64,000 bases of DNA from Ailanthus altissimus (Eukaryota; Streptophyta; Magnoliopsida; Sapindales; Simaroubaceae), in the NCBI GenBank assembly GCA_946807835.1, contig CAMPEX010000001.1, positions 3,239,001 through 3,303,000 of the forward strand. The letters are read 5' to 3'. Both the position numbers and the translations under genes were made by a program. Under the pieces are notes generated by a model. That model saw only the letters and a program-made list of their open reading frames with translations, ran no database searches and was not told where the DNA came from. Shown here in pieces: positions 35,276 through 46,485 of the stretch (positions within the stretch are counted from its first letter, which is position 1; each line of letters starts with the position of its first letter).

Positions 35276-38041
35276 TTAAATCATACCTGTCTCAAAGAGG
35301 TAAGGATGTTGGACTCGCATCTGATTTTCACGTTCCCACGTGGCCTCTTCTATCCCATGGTTCATCCATAACACCTTAACTAAGGGAATGCTTTTGTTAC
35401 GAAGGACTTGTTCTTTCCGGTCTAGGATTTGCACAGGCTTCTCTTTGTAGGTCAAGTTTTCATTCAATTCTACCAGTTGTTCCCTTAGGATGTGTGAAGG
35501 ATCTGCTATATACTTACGAAGCATAGAAACATGAAACACATCATGGATTCTAGCTAGATCTTCGGGTAACCGTAGACGATATGCCACATTTCCAACTCTT
35601 TCAACTATCTCGTACGGTCCAATATATCGGGGACTCAGTTTTCCTCGCTTCCCGAATCTTAGTACTCCTTTCCATGGTGATATCTTCAGAAAGACCTTAT
35701 CACCGATCTCAAACTCCAAGTCTCTTCTTCTGTTATCTGCATAACTTTTCTGTCTATCATTAGCTGTTTTCAATCTCTGCTTGATAAGTTGAATCTTTTC
35801 CGAAGTAATCTGAACAATTTCTGGGCCAATCAGCTTCCTTTCACCTACCTCATCCCAACAAACTGGAGTTCTGCACTTTCTTCCGTACAATGCCTCATAT
35901 GGTGCCATTCCGATGCTAGTCTGGTAGCTATTATTGTAGGCGAACTCCATTAGCGGTAGATGAGTATCCCAACTTCCCTTAAACTCCATAACACACGCTC
36001 TAAGCATATCTTCAAGTGTCTGAATTGTCCGTTCTGACTGACCATCCGTCTGAGGATGAAAGGCCGTACTGAAACTCAATTTTGTACCTAGAGCTTTCTG
36101 TAAACTGCGCCAAAATCGAGAAGTGAACCGTGGATCCCTATCTGACACAATGGACACGGGAACTCCATGGAGTCGTACCACCTCATCTACGTACAATTGG
36201 GCTAATTTATCTAAAGAACAACTGCTTCTGATGGGTAAGAAGTGAGCAGATTTCGTCAGTCTATCAACAATCACCCATATTGTGTCATTGCCTCTCTGGC
36301 TACGTGGAAGTCCTACCACAAAGTCCATCGTTATTCTTTCCCATTTCCACTCCGGAATCGGAAGGGGTTGCAAGAGCACTGCAGGTTTCTGATGCTCTGC
36401 TTTTACTTGTTGACAAGTTAGGCATCTCGAGACAAATTCAGCTATATCTTTCTTCATGTCCTTCCACCAGTAGTGCTCTTTTAGGGTACGGTACATCTTT
36501 GTGCTCCTGGGATGCATAGCATACGCTGAAGAATGAGCTTCTTCCATAATCTCTCTTCTTAACTCATTTACATCCGGAACACATAACCTCCGACCCAAGG
36601 TTACTACACCATCCTCGGTCACTGAAAGATCCTTTCGCTGCCCGAACTCGATTTCACCCTTTAATTTGACTATTTGTGGGTCTTGAGTCTGTAGTTCTTT
36701 GATCCGATCAACCAGTATTGGACAAACCTGAAATGTGGCTAATAATGCTCTCGAATCTGATAATTCTAATTTTACACCTAAAGACCTCAATTCTATCAAC
36801 ATCGATAGATATGCGACCTTCAAGTGAGCTATTGAACTGACAGGCTTTCTGTTGAGAGCATCTGCTACCACGTTAGCTTTTCCTGGATGGTATTCCAAGG
36901 TGCACTCATAATCTTTAATAAGCTCCAGCCATCTTCTCTGCCTCATATTTAATTCTTTCTGAGTGAACAAGTACTGCAGGCTCTTATGATCCGTAAAGAT
37001 CTTGCAAGGAACCCCATACAAATAATGCCTCCAAATTCTTAAAGCAAAAACTACCGCAGCTAGTTCTAGGTCATGTGTAGGATAATTCCGTTCATGCTTC
37101 TTTAATTGTCTGGAAGCATAGGCTATTACTTTCTCTTTCTGCATTAGCACACAACCTAGACCTTGCCTGGAAGCATCACAATATATGGTAAAACTGTCAT
37201 TCCCTGACGGAAGTGTAAGCACAGGGGCCGACGTCAACCTTCTCTTTAGCTCTTCGAAGCTCTGCTGGCACGCTTCCGACCATACAAACTTCGCTTCTTT
37301 TCGGGTTAACTTAGTCAGAGGAGCGGCTATCCTTGAGAATCCCTCTACAAACTTCCTATAATATCCGGCCAAACCCAAGAAACTACGAATCTCCGTCACG
37401 TTCGTAGGCTGTCTCCAATTCACTATTGCTTCGATCTTCTGGGGATCTACTGCTACCCCTTCTGCAGATATTACATGCCCCAAAAATGCAACTCTATCTA
37501 GCCAAAATTGACATTTACTAAGTTTGGCATACAACCGATGCTCCCTTAAGGTCTGCAAAACTATCCTCAAATGTTCTGTATGCTCTTCCTCACTGCTTGA
37601 ATATACTAATATATCATCAATAAATACTATCACAAACCGATCTAAATAGGATCTAAAAACTCTATTCATAAGATCCATAGAGGCAGCTGGGGCATTAGTC
37701 AGCCCAAAAGGCATAATCAAAAATTCATAATGCCCATATCGGGTCCTAAAGGCCGTCTTAGGAACATCTTCCTCCCGGATCTTCAGTTGATGATAGCCGG
37801 ACCTCAAATCTATCTTGGAAAATACTCTGGCTCCTTGCAGCTGATCAAATAAATCATCAATTCTCGGAAGTGGATATTGATTACGCACCGTTACTTTATT
37901 CAGCTCCCGGTAATCAATGCACAATCTCATGCTTCCGTCTTTCTTCTTCACAAACAAAACCGGTGCAACCCAAAGAGAAGTACTCGGTCTAACGAAACCC
38001 TTATTCACCAACTCTTCCAACTGAACCTTCAGTTCTTTCAA
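35276..38041 (-). pseudogene. pol: Pol of family A: RT, RNase H, integrase and chromodomain (long open part)
   Basis: This 921-codon open stretch is the C-terminal two-thirds of the polyprotein. RT is at about residues 1-190 ([18 protein letters not shown]; catalytic [10 protein letters not shown]). RNase H follows at about 260-400 ([18 protein letters not shown]). The integrase zinc domain is near 540-580 ([14 protein letters not shown]), and the DDE core is near 600-730 ([28 protein letters not shown]). The chromodomain is in the last 70 or so residues ([16 protein letters not shown]). In relatives the chromodomain directs integration to marked chromatin. A TAA at 38042-38044 separates it from upstream pol in the same frame, so this is part of one broken polyprotein and not a separate gene. 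Otherwise it looks intact. Confidence 0.93.
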
Positions 38042-39172
38042 TTATGAAGGAGCCATTCTGTAGGGTGCTTTAGAAACTGGTTGTGTTCCAGGGGCTACTT
38101 CTATTTTAAACTCTATCTCTCTATCCGGAGGCAATCCTGGAAGATCCTCGGGGAATACATCCGGAAACTCTCTCACCACCGGAATATCCTCCAATTTCGT
38201 TCCACCATCCCTTACGTCTATGGCATAGATTAAGTAACCCTGACATGACTTCCGAAACATCTTTCTTGCCTTCATTACCGACACCATGCTGGCAGAAAGT
38301 GATTTCCGTACCCCGCGGAAAATAACTTCCGTTCCGCTAGGGCTACATAACCTAACTTCTTTCCGGAAGCAATCCACTGAGGCTCGATATTTAGACAACC
38401 AATCCATCCCTAAAATCACATCAAACTCACTGATGGCCAACACAATCAAATCTGCCATAAACTATTGGCTTTCAATACTGATTTTACCACTCTTATACAC
38501 CGTTTCTGCTATAATGGAGTCTCCGGTAGGAAGAGACACTATTACCGCGCCATCTAATAACTGGGGTGCTACACTAGCATTTGCAGCAAACTCCACAGAA
38601 ATAAAAGAATGGGTCGCTCCAGGATCTATCAGTACATAAGCATTTCGATCAAAAACTGACATTGTACCTGTCACAACTTCTGGGGCCGCATCCGCCTCCT
38701 GTTGGGTCACCGCAAATACCCTAGCCTGGGTATGCGGTTTCACTTGTAATCCACCGGATGATCCTCCTCGATCGGCGCCCCTATCAGGCTGGCTCGCGCC
38801 GCTCGATCTTCTGAATTGGGGACCTCCTCGAATCTGCCCTCGACTGCCGCTGGTTTGTCCTGGAGCTGGTGGTCTATCTTCTGGCTTGCTGCTAGCTCCA
38901 TCATTCGGGAAATATCTCATGTAGTGACCCTCTTGTTCGCACTTATAACACCCGGTAGTCCCCTTCCTACAATCCCCCGGATGGGCCTTGCCACATCTAT
39001 TACACACCGGGAAATTCTTCCAACTCTCCTTAGTGCTTCGAAATCCGGCGGATGGTTGCCGAACGGAAGCTTGGCTGGATTGAGCTCCTTGGCTTGGCTT
39101 TCGACTGCTGGACCATGACGATCTCTCCTCTGTTCGGGGGAATTTACTCGGTCCTCCTCGAGAACTACCTGA
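38042..39172 (-). pseudogene. Family A gag C terminus, zinc knuckle and protease, with nonsense codons
   Basis: Continues the polyprotein frame between gag (stop at 39173) and RT. It contains a knuckle, CYKCEQEGHYMRYF, in which the last Cys of the CCHC motif is Phe. The Asp protease core is LIDPGATHSFIS (D-P-G-A-T), followed by SEFDVILGMDWLSKY, the conserved hydrophobic-GMDWL segment. A TAG at 38459-38461 lies between these two protease parts, and a TAA at 38042-38044 precedes RT. At the first stop the plus-strand relative near 5420 has AATG where this copy has ATAG. The protease would process the polyprotein, but the stops prevent its full translation here. Confidence 0.88.
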
Positions 39173-39934
39173 CTAGCCTCTTTTCTGACCCTGCTGTTTC
39201 GGTTTAGGGATGGCCGCCATGCTTCTTTCAACCCGTCTTGCAGCTTCCACCAATAATCCATACTGAGTGTGGGCTGCCGATACTACGTACGCCCTGATTC
39301 GTGGATTGAGACCCACTGCAAAACGGTTAGCCTTCTGCTCTTCATTATCGGCTATAAATGGAACAGCACGAAGGAGCTCCGAAAACTTCTTCTCGTACTC
39401 AGCCACCGAGAGGGAACCTTGTTCGAGCTTGAAGAATTCTTCTATCTTCGCATCTTTATAGCTTTTGGGGTAGAACTTATTCAGAAATTCCTCTTTGAAA
39501 AGCGCCCAAGATACCCCATCGGCGTTTCTCCTTTGCAAGGCCTTCCACCAATCCTTCGCTCCTTCTTTCAATAGAAATGCAGAGTATACCACCATCTGCT
39601 CTTCCGTACATCCCATAACCTGAAAAATTTCTTCATTGTTCTCTAACCAAGATAAAGCTCTCTCGGGATCTCCGGTTCCATCATAAGCCTTAGCGCCCAA
39701 TTTCTTGACGCGTTCAATGGACACTCCGGACTCTCGCGGCTGTTGGATCGCCGCTGCTAGTATCTGGGCCATTTGAGCTATATTCACATTTCCACCCTCT
39801 GGCTCAGCGGGTTGAGATGATTCAGGAGGGGTCTGAGGCGTAGGAACATTTACTGACTCATTTCCCTGCTCCTCTTCAGGTGCAAAAGCCTCCGCAACTG
39901 CTCTCCTAGTACGTGGGCCTCCACGACGATGCAT
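39173..39934 (-). pseudogene. gag: Gag of family A, minus strand
   Basis: The likely start is MHRRGGPRTRRAV at 39934, which matches the first residues of the decayed copy at 3951. An upstream ATG at 40069 in the same frame lies inside the PBS and is an unlikely start. The capsid-type gag region covers about residues 75-240 (YDGTGDPERALSWLEN, GAKDWWKALQRRN, AEYEKKFSELLRAVPF). A Q-rich linker follows. The frame ends at a TAG (39173-39175) where the plus-strand copy near 4710 has TGG, so this is a nonsense mutation and not the native end. In-frame similarity continues downstream to the zinc knuckle. Confidence 0.9.
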
Positions 39935-40065
39935 ATTTTCTGAAAATTTAGTGATGCAAATGATTATCAAATGCAAAGAATTCAACTTTCTAAACTTAGA
40001 AAAATATGCAAGCAATTTCAATAATCTCATTCTAAAAATGAACTTTTTAACTAAAACTTCAAAAA

Positions 40066-40081
40066 CCATGCTCTGATACCA
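40066..40081 (-). other. Primer-binding site for initiator tRNA-Met
   Basis: The minus strand reads TGGTATCAGAGCATGG three bases inside the 5' LTR. TGGTATCAGAGC is the standard plant initiator-methionine tRNA PBS used by chromoviruses. Confidence 0.95.
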
Positions 40082-40084
40082 CTC

Positions 40085-42895
40085 TGACAGGACCCGACCC
40101 GAGACCCTCTACTATAGATCCCAGCGGCCCTGCCGGGCACCCCAACAGAAGTTCCTCCGAACCTAATTGGGTAAATTAAGAAATTCCGCGAGGCGGAGCC
40201 CTTTTTAATTCTTGTTACTACTAAGAAGATCTAGTAATATACATGAAAACAACTTTTTAGTTTTAAAAACAAACGGACAGAGTTTCCCCTGTTTTTCAGA
40301 AAATCCACATAAACCTGCAAAGAAATTTCACTTCTAATTCCAACATATCTCAATTCTAGCAATTCGGACCTCCGGTCCTTTTCAAATCAAATCCAACACA
40401 ACTCAATTATTTCGTGTAAATCATAAAATAAGCATAATCATAAAAGTAAAAATGATCATCATAAACTGGAAATCTCTTCTTCTTGATTCAACACATACTT
40501 ACAAATATACATGCCTACAACTATTATGCATAAAGTAAAGAGTGCTATTAGCACATTTACATGTACAAAAATTATCTTTGGATTCGGCCCACTACTCGGC
40601 GATAGGAGAATCAGCAGCTTGCGTTCTGAGACCTGCACCTGGGAAAGGGGTTTAAAACATAAAACATAAAACGAGTGAGCTAAAGGAGCTCAGTGAGTGT
40701 AAATGAGAATTCAATTACAAGAATACCCATAGAGCGACTCACATGACTCGACATCCCAACTTCCCGGAGTTAGTGACACGCCCCCAAGACCTGCCCATGT
40801 GCACGGGATATACCGGCCGGGTCTAATACAATCATCACCACTATAATCTGAGGGTACCGAAATCTTGCCGAGCGGGTTTTATCTACATCTTTGGAAAACT
40901 ATATTCAGAATCTATATAACATAATAACTACTATGTGGATATAAATGCATAAATGCTATCGGTAAATCGAAAACTAGTAAAATCCTCGCTCGGCCATTTT
41001 CTTTCTAAATTGTACCAATGGTAACCCTAAAGCTCTATACCCACGCAGCGACTCAACTAGCACCGCATACGTGAGTAGGTCATGGGGCACCTCAACTAGC
41101 AGCACCCACAGTGACATCTCAAGACATCTCACTAGCTACGCAGCGGAATTCTACATCGCATGCATATAGCGAGACAATATCCCGTACCCATAGAGCGACT
41201 CACATGACTCGACATCCCAACTTCCCGGAGTTAGTGACACGCCCCCAAGACCTGCCCATGTGCACGGGATATACCGGCCGGGTCTAATACAATCATCACC
41301 ACTATAATCTGAGGGTACCAATGGCCTTAAAACAAATGCAGTAATTTTCAAACTGTTTCACAAATCGATCATGTGAAAGCATGTCTATGAATATATCAAG
41401 ATCATAAATCATGTTTATGCATCGAAAGCTCATAAAACATACATAGTCATTGTGCGAAAACATAATAACCGAAAAGTAAAAGAAATGGCAGATTTCCACT
41501 CACAACCGCTCCGTGGTCAATTTCGCTCCCGATTCCTACTCCAGTTAACGCTCTCGGTTATCCTCACCTACGCGCCATAAATGACATTTAGAACCAAATC
41601 GAACACTAGAATCTCATTTAACTACTAAATGCCCTAATCGGCATACAAAGCCCGGATGTAAACTACTTCCCGATTTTAGTTACGGAGCCATAATCGAAAC
41701 TAACTCACCATCCGGCGCCCTGAAAGTTACTGAACACCTTATCATTTGATTGGACATACTTGCCCTTCACCTTTCCAACATGGACAATTATGTCCCATTT
41801 TCTTCATTTTTGGGTTTTTCATCAACCATATACATTCCATTCACAAAATGCATCATTTACACACAACAATTCAATCAAAACACCACTCAATTCCTAACTT
41901 CCCTAAAGTGGCAGAATTTCACCCTAGGTTACAACACATTCCTTTTTTCAATTTCTTGTTCCAATTACAACAAAATCATGCCAATTTCATTCTAAAGCCC
42001 TAATTACAATCAATTGAAATCTCTACAACAAAATCACCAAAAACCCTAATTCTCACCTTGCCAATTTCTTCAAATTGATGACTCCTTCAAGCTCCAAACT
42101 AGAATTTAACTCAATCTAAGCCAAGAATACACATAAGAACATCAATTAACACATTCTTGAATTCTCACTTATCAAACTCATAAAAGATGCTTTTCTTACC
42201 TCTTTTTCTTGAATTTCCACTAATAGAGACTTCAATTGAGCTTAAAGATTGGTTTGTAACCTTAATTTGGCTTGATTACACATGAAAAATCATGAAAAAA
42301 AAACTTGAATAGTCACTGTAGCAGCACCCCCTTTGAAGCTCAAATTTCTCTCTTTTTTTTTGGCTAAGTGTTGGTTTTGATCTCTCTTCAAATTTCTACA
42401 CACTTCTAACATATATATAGTGCTCCCTCAATTTACCATTTTGCCCTTCAACTTACTTAAAACTTCTAATTTGCCATTAGTTAAAAACTAATTATGTAAT
42501 TAGTTCATTTGTAACTATTTAGTTAGAATAGTTCAAAGAACTAACTAGAACTTCCAACTTGGCAATCCATGAGATTTCTTCTAATTGGTCCATTCTCTAA
42601 TATATGGATTATGTTTCTCAACAAAGGCTTGTTCCATTCATAACCCTTAAATAGAAATTCATGTAGTAAATTAGAATTTTCTTTTCCAAGTCAATAGAGA
42701 AAAATTCTAAAAATATTCTAGGGTCGTCCGGCGCACCGATCAAGTGTGAAATTACCAAATTAGGTCTGATATCTCTCACGTGCACTATAAAGAAAATATT
42801 TCTAATAGGGTTAAAATCGAGTAACCCTACGGTGTCTTATTTGTTCTATACCGAAATCTAGGCGCCAATACTACTAATAGGGATTGGATATTACA
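40085..42895 (-). mobile_element. 5' LTR of the nested family A element, with an internal rearrangement
   Basis: 2811 bp with the same termini as the partner LTR. At 40726-40858 it carries a 133-bp block that is a copy of its own 41187-41319. In the 3' LTR a different 95-bp segment (33107-33201) occupies that place. Apart from this and an 11-bp difference near 40285, the two LTRs are nearly identical by eye. Confidence 0.95.
40726..40858. repeat. 133-bp ectopic duplicate inside the 5' LTR
   Basis: This block is the same as 41187-41319, about 460 bases further on in the same orientation, and replaces 95 bp found in the partner LTR. It carries 'catgactcgac' and 'cgcccccaag' like its source in this LTR. 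The 3' LTR has 'catgattcgac' and 'cgccctcaag'. Confidence 0.93.
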
Positions 42896-43923
42896 ATAAC
42901 CTCAAAGCCCAATTAGAGGTCTTAACTAGGGAGTTAGAGGCCTTGAAAACCAAAGATAGAAGGGTCACCCACACGGTTGCTAGAGTTGAGTCACACGATG
43001 TCTGTTTTGTCTGTGGAGGAGCGGAACACTTAGCTGCGAATTGCCCCACTTATAGTGAGATGAGAGCGATATATGAGGAACAATGTAATGCCCTAGGGAT
43101 GTACAAGAAGCCTTATTCACCCTACTCTGAAACATATAATCCTAGCTGGAGAAACCACCCAAATTTCAGTTGAAAATCTGACCAACAAGCCAACAACCAA
43201 TGGAAACAAGAACAACAAGCACCCAAGTCTTATGTTGCACCTCAATATAATGCTCGACCAACTAGGAGTTCTTTAGAGGATACATTACAAGCATTTATGG
43301 AGGCACAAAGTAAGACTAATAAAAAATTTGAAACAATTCTTGCACAGGTGGTGGACGAAAACAAAGAAATCAAGAGTCAAATCACAAAGTTGACCAGTGC
43401 CTTAACTGTACAAGAGCGAGGTAAGTTTCCATCTCAACCTCAATCCAATCCGAAAGGACAATTCATGGCACAAGCTTCTACTTCTGATGTTTAAAATCTC
43501 AAAGAAGTTAATGCCATTACTACTCAAAGTGGTAAGATTGTAAGTGAGCCTACTCTTAAAATTAACACATCTACGAGTAGTAAAGAGGCCCCCCTTGAAA
43601 AAGAGGCCACAGTGGAAAAAGAGCCCGAAAGTAAGTTTTCAATCCCAGTGCCTTTTCCTCAAGCTCTTCGACCGGTTGGGAATAATTCAGAAATTCAAGG
43701 TGAGATTTTAGAACATTTGAAACAAGTTAAAATTAATCTTCCCTTGTTACATTTGATTAAGCAGGTTCCAACTTGTGCCAAAGTCATCAAGGATTTATGC
43801 ACTATCAAAAGAAAACACCATGTGAAGAAAACTGCATTTTTGGCAGAACAGGTAAGTGCAGTGATTGAACAAAAGACACAACCCAAGTATAAAGACCCAG
43901 GATGTCCCACAATCTCCTGCTAA
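42896..43923 (+). pseudogene. gag: Athila gag, C-terminal part, to the protease boundary
   Basis: Continues the gag frame after the nested element (NLKAQLEVLTRELEALK). It includes the zinc knuckle CFVCGGAEHLAANC (CCHC, near 43007-43050), the NPSWRNHPNFS motif of Athila-type gag (about 43138-43170), and a coiled-coil-like stretch NKKFETILAQVVDENKEIKSQ (about 43318-43380). The frame is broken by TGA at 43171-43173, TAA at 43492-43494 and TAA at 43921-43923. Each falls where the same frame continues with sensible sequence on both sides. Confidence 0.88.
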
Positions 43924-44496
43924 ATTGGGACACATGAGTTTGGTCAAGCTTTATTGGACTTAGGAGCAAGTGTAAATTTAATGCCTTATTCTATTTACTT
44001 GCAGTTGGGACTTGGTGAGATTAAACCAACATCTGTAGTCCTACAATTAGCTGACCGATCAATCAAGAAATCACGGAGAATAGTAGAAGATGTTTTGTTG
44101 CAAATTGATAAATTTTACTACCCTGTTGATTTTCTTGTTTTAGATACTCATTCTGTTGTTAACATGGAGTCAAAAATCTCTCTTATTTTAGGGAGACCTT
44201 TTCTAGCCACTGCTAATGCTCTTGTTAATTGCAAAAATGGTCTAATGAAATTATCTTTTGGGAATATGACTCTTGAGGTAAACATTTTCAATATTGGCAA
44301 ACAACCACGAGAAGAAGACGAGTGCTATCATTCATATATGATAGACACACTTGTAGCAGAGGAAGCTTATAAAAATCATGGCTATGATTCTTCGAAAAAC
44401 CTTCTCAATTTTGATTTTGAAGAATTGTATTATCCTGATGTAACAACTGATGTGTTTAGTATTTTTGACTCACAGGATAAACGGAATCGATTTTGA
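43924..44496 (+). pseudogene. Athila aspartic protease region
   Basis: The frame contains LLDLGASVNLMPYSIY, in which D-L-G-A-S is the retropepsin active-site motif and is intact here. It is followed by VVLQLADRS, LLQIDKFYYPVDFLVLD and LILGRPFLATANA, the usual order for this domain in Athila/Tat elements. The linker after the protease ends in a TGA at 44494-44496, and RT sequence begins in the same frame. This is the best preserved protease in the window; the degraded one at 26080-26553 lacks the active-site Asp. Confidence 0.88.
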
Positions 44497-44514
44497 CAGC
44501 CACACTTTGAAGAG

Positions 44515-45124
44515 TTGCCACGAGAGAGGGAGAGACCAAAATCATCAAACCTCGAGACACCACAAGTTGAGCTTTCTCCACTGCCCAAAGGTTTGAAACA
44601 CGCATTCTTGGGACCAGGTGATACCTTTCCTATCATCATTTCTTCTGAACTTAGTGCTGAACAAGAGAAAAAATTGATAAAATTGTTAAAAGAACATAAG
44701 TCTGCACTAGGTTGGACCATAGCTGATATTAAAGGTATTTCTCCATTGATATGCTCCCATAGAATTCATTTAGAGGAAGGTTCCCAACCTCGTAGAGACC
44801 CACAAAGAAGACTTAACCCAACAATGAAAGAAGTAGTGAAGAAAGAGGTCTTGAAACTATTAGATGCAGGTATAATCTACCCAATTTCTGATAGTCAATG
44901 GGTAAGTCCAACTCAAGTAGTTCCTAAGAAATCTGGGGTTACTGTTGTTGAAAATGAGAATGGGATACCTGTTCCAACTAGGGTAGTAAGTGGTTGGAGA
45001 ATGTGTATTGATTATAGAAAGTTAAACACAGCCACTAGAAAAGACTATTTTCCATTGCCTTTTATCGATCAAATTTTAGAATGTGTAGCTGGACATCCTT
45101 TTTATTGCTTTCTTGATGGGTATT
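44515..45124 (+). pseudogene. pol: Athila reverse transcriptase, first part
   Basis: The frame has KSALGWTIADIKGISPLICSH, RRLNPTMKEVVKKEVLKLLDAG, then WVSPTQVVPKKSGVTVV, WRMCIDYRKLNTATRKDYF and FYCFLDGY: the fingers and first palm motifs of Athila RT. It stops at FLDGY, where the D solo LTR is inserted after the GTATT duplication (45120-45124). The second half resumes at 46486. Confidence 0.92.
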
Positions 45125-46480
45125 TGTTGTGTGTTTTCTATAACACAAATTAGCGCAAGTGCACGTGTCGCAACAAGTAATATATGATGAGAAAAGTGTC
45201 GATCCCACAGAGAATGATTTATCTTTTCTAGTTTAAGTACCGAAATGGTGTCTTTCTACTATTATCCAGAAAATGATTTAATGTATGATGATTAAACTAC
45301 TCAAGTAAAAGAACAACTTAATTATGCTAAGTGATAAACTAAATTACCAACAAATTATATTCAATATGAGAAATCCTAGGATTACAAACTATCCCCCATT
45401 ATGCAAATAAATTCAGCAGAATCTCTTTGATGTTTATTGGTTCTCAACTTGATATATTGACCAAAACACTCAACACATCACAAGCCTCTTTTGCAGGTCA
45501 AGTGAATCTATTCCATCCAATCAAATATCTATATGTCTATGATAAATAAATTGAACAAAATTCATTAAGCACAAGTTTTATGAGCCATACATGCCTTATG
45601 AGTATATGTCTATCTCATATGAAACTCAAGTGTACTACACTATGATCATGCATCAATATGCTTAAGACTAAATACCTAAATGCCTTTGTCAAGTTTATTT
45701 AAGCATTTCTAGATCAATTTAACCACTGGCCAAGTAATCAAATAGCATTAAGCACAAGCACAATGAATATATCAAAAGCTGAATTAATACCATAAAAGAG
45801 AGAACTAAAATCAATCACATAATGAGTTCAAGGATGTAATCCTAGATGAACGAAATTAGCTCATCATTAAACTACACAATCTTGAAGCTAATTCCATCAA
45901 TACATGTAAACTAAACATCTTACAACAAGTAAAGAATCAAAGCAAAGAAGACATCCCTGTCAAATGCCTTTGTTGTTGAAGCTTGCTTCCCTCCTCTTTG
46001 ATTTCTTCAAACTTAGAAGTTAGGTGTTTCTTTGTGTTTCCAGCTGCTGTCCCAGCTGGAGTCCTCCTCCAAAATGTAAGTTTTGAGCAATTAAATAGGT
46101 AAGAGCACGGAATTAGGGCGCATTTTGGGTTGCTTTTGGGTTTCCTGATTTTTAGGAACCTGTCAAAACTTGTTGCCCAGGTCCCGGCGCCGCGGCGCTG
46201 CGATTTGGCGCTGCGGCACCGCGGCGCTGAAATCCAGCGTTGCGGCGCTGCACTGTTGCTACAGTGGCACTGTAGCTACAGTGTACTGTAGCAAACAGTG
46301 CCCCCATTCGTATTTTTATCTCTAATGCTCCGATTTGCGTCCGTTTTCCGGTATTTTTGCTCCGATAATGCTTCAACCTATAAAACAATATTAATACGCA
46401 TAAATAGCCCAATTATTGAGATAAATTGAACAAATATCAAGTTAGGAAGATAAAATAGTTTATACAATTACGCCTTATCA
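45125..46480 (-). mobile_element. D-type solo LTR inserted in the Athila RT
   Basis: A 1356-bp unit runs from TGTTGTGTGTTTTC to CGCCTTATCA, flanked by GTATT at 45120-45124 and 46481-46485. Removing it with one duplication joins the RT motif FLDGY to SGYYQIEIA in frame. There is no PBS, polypurine tract or coding region, so it is a solo LTR. Near its left end, 'GCGCAAGTGCACG...GATCCCAC' is the reversed 3'-end signature of Tat/Athila-like LTRs. A GC-rich module sits at 46175-46310. Confidence 0.95.
46175..46310. repeat. GC-rich repeat and palindrome module in a D-type LTR
   Basis: It has repeated GCGGCGCTG words and overlapping palindromes (CGGCGCCGCGGCGCTG; CTGTAGCTACAG) inside a strongly AT-rich LTR. 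Decayed counterparts are at about 57095-57250 and 23775-23935. Confidence 0.85.
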
Positions 46481-46485
46481 GTATT

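Larger units (their letters stand above)
32475..42895 (-). mobile_element. Near-complete family A retrotransposon (Tekay/Del chromovirus), minus strand
   Basis: A 10.4-kb element with two LTRs (40085-42895 as 5', 32475-35239 as 3'), an initiator tRNA-Met PBS, gag-pol in one frame and a polypurine tract. It is inserted into the Athila gag with a 5-bp ATAAC duplication. The LTRs are almost identical except for one local rearrangement, so this insertion is younger than its host. Three in-frame nonsense codons (39173, 38459, 38042) interrupt the polyprotein. The C-terminal chromodomain and PBS place it in the chromovirus Tekay/Del lineage. Confidence 0.96.
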
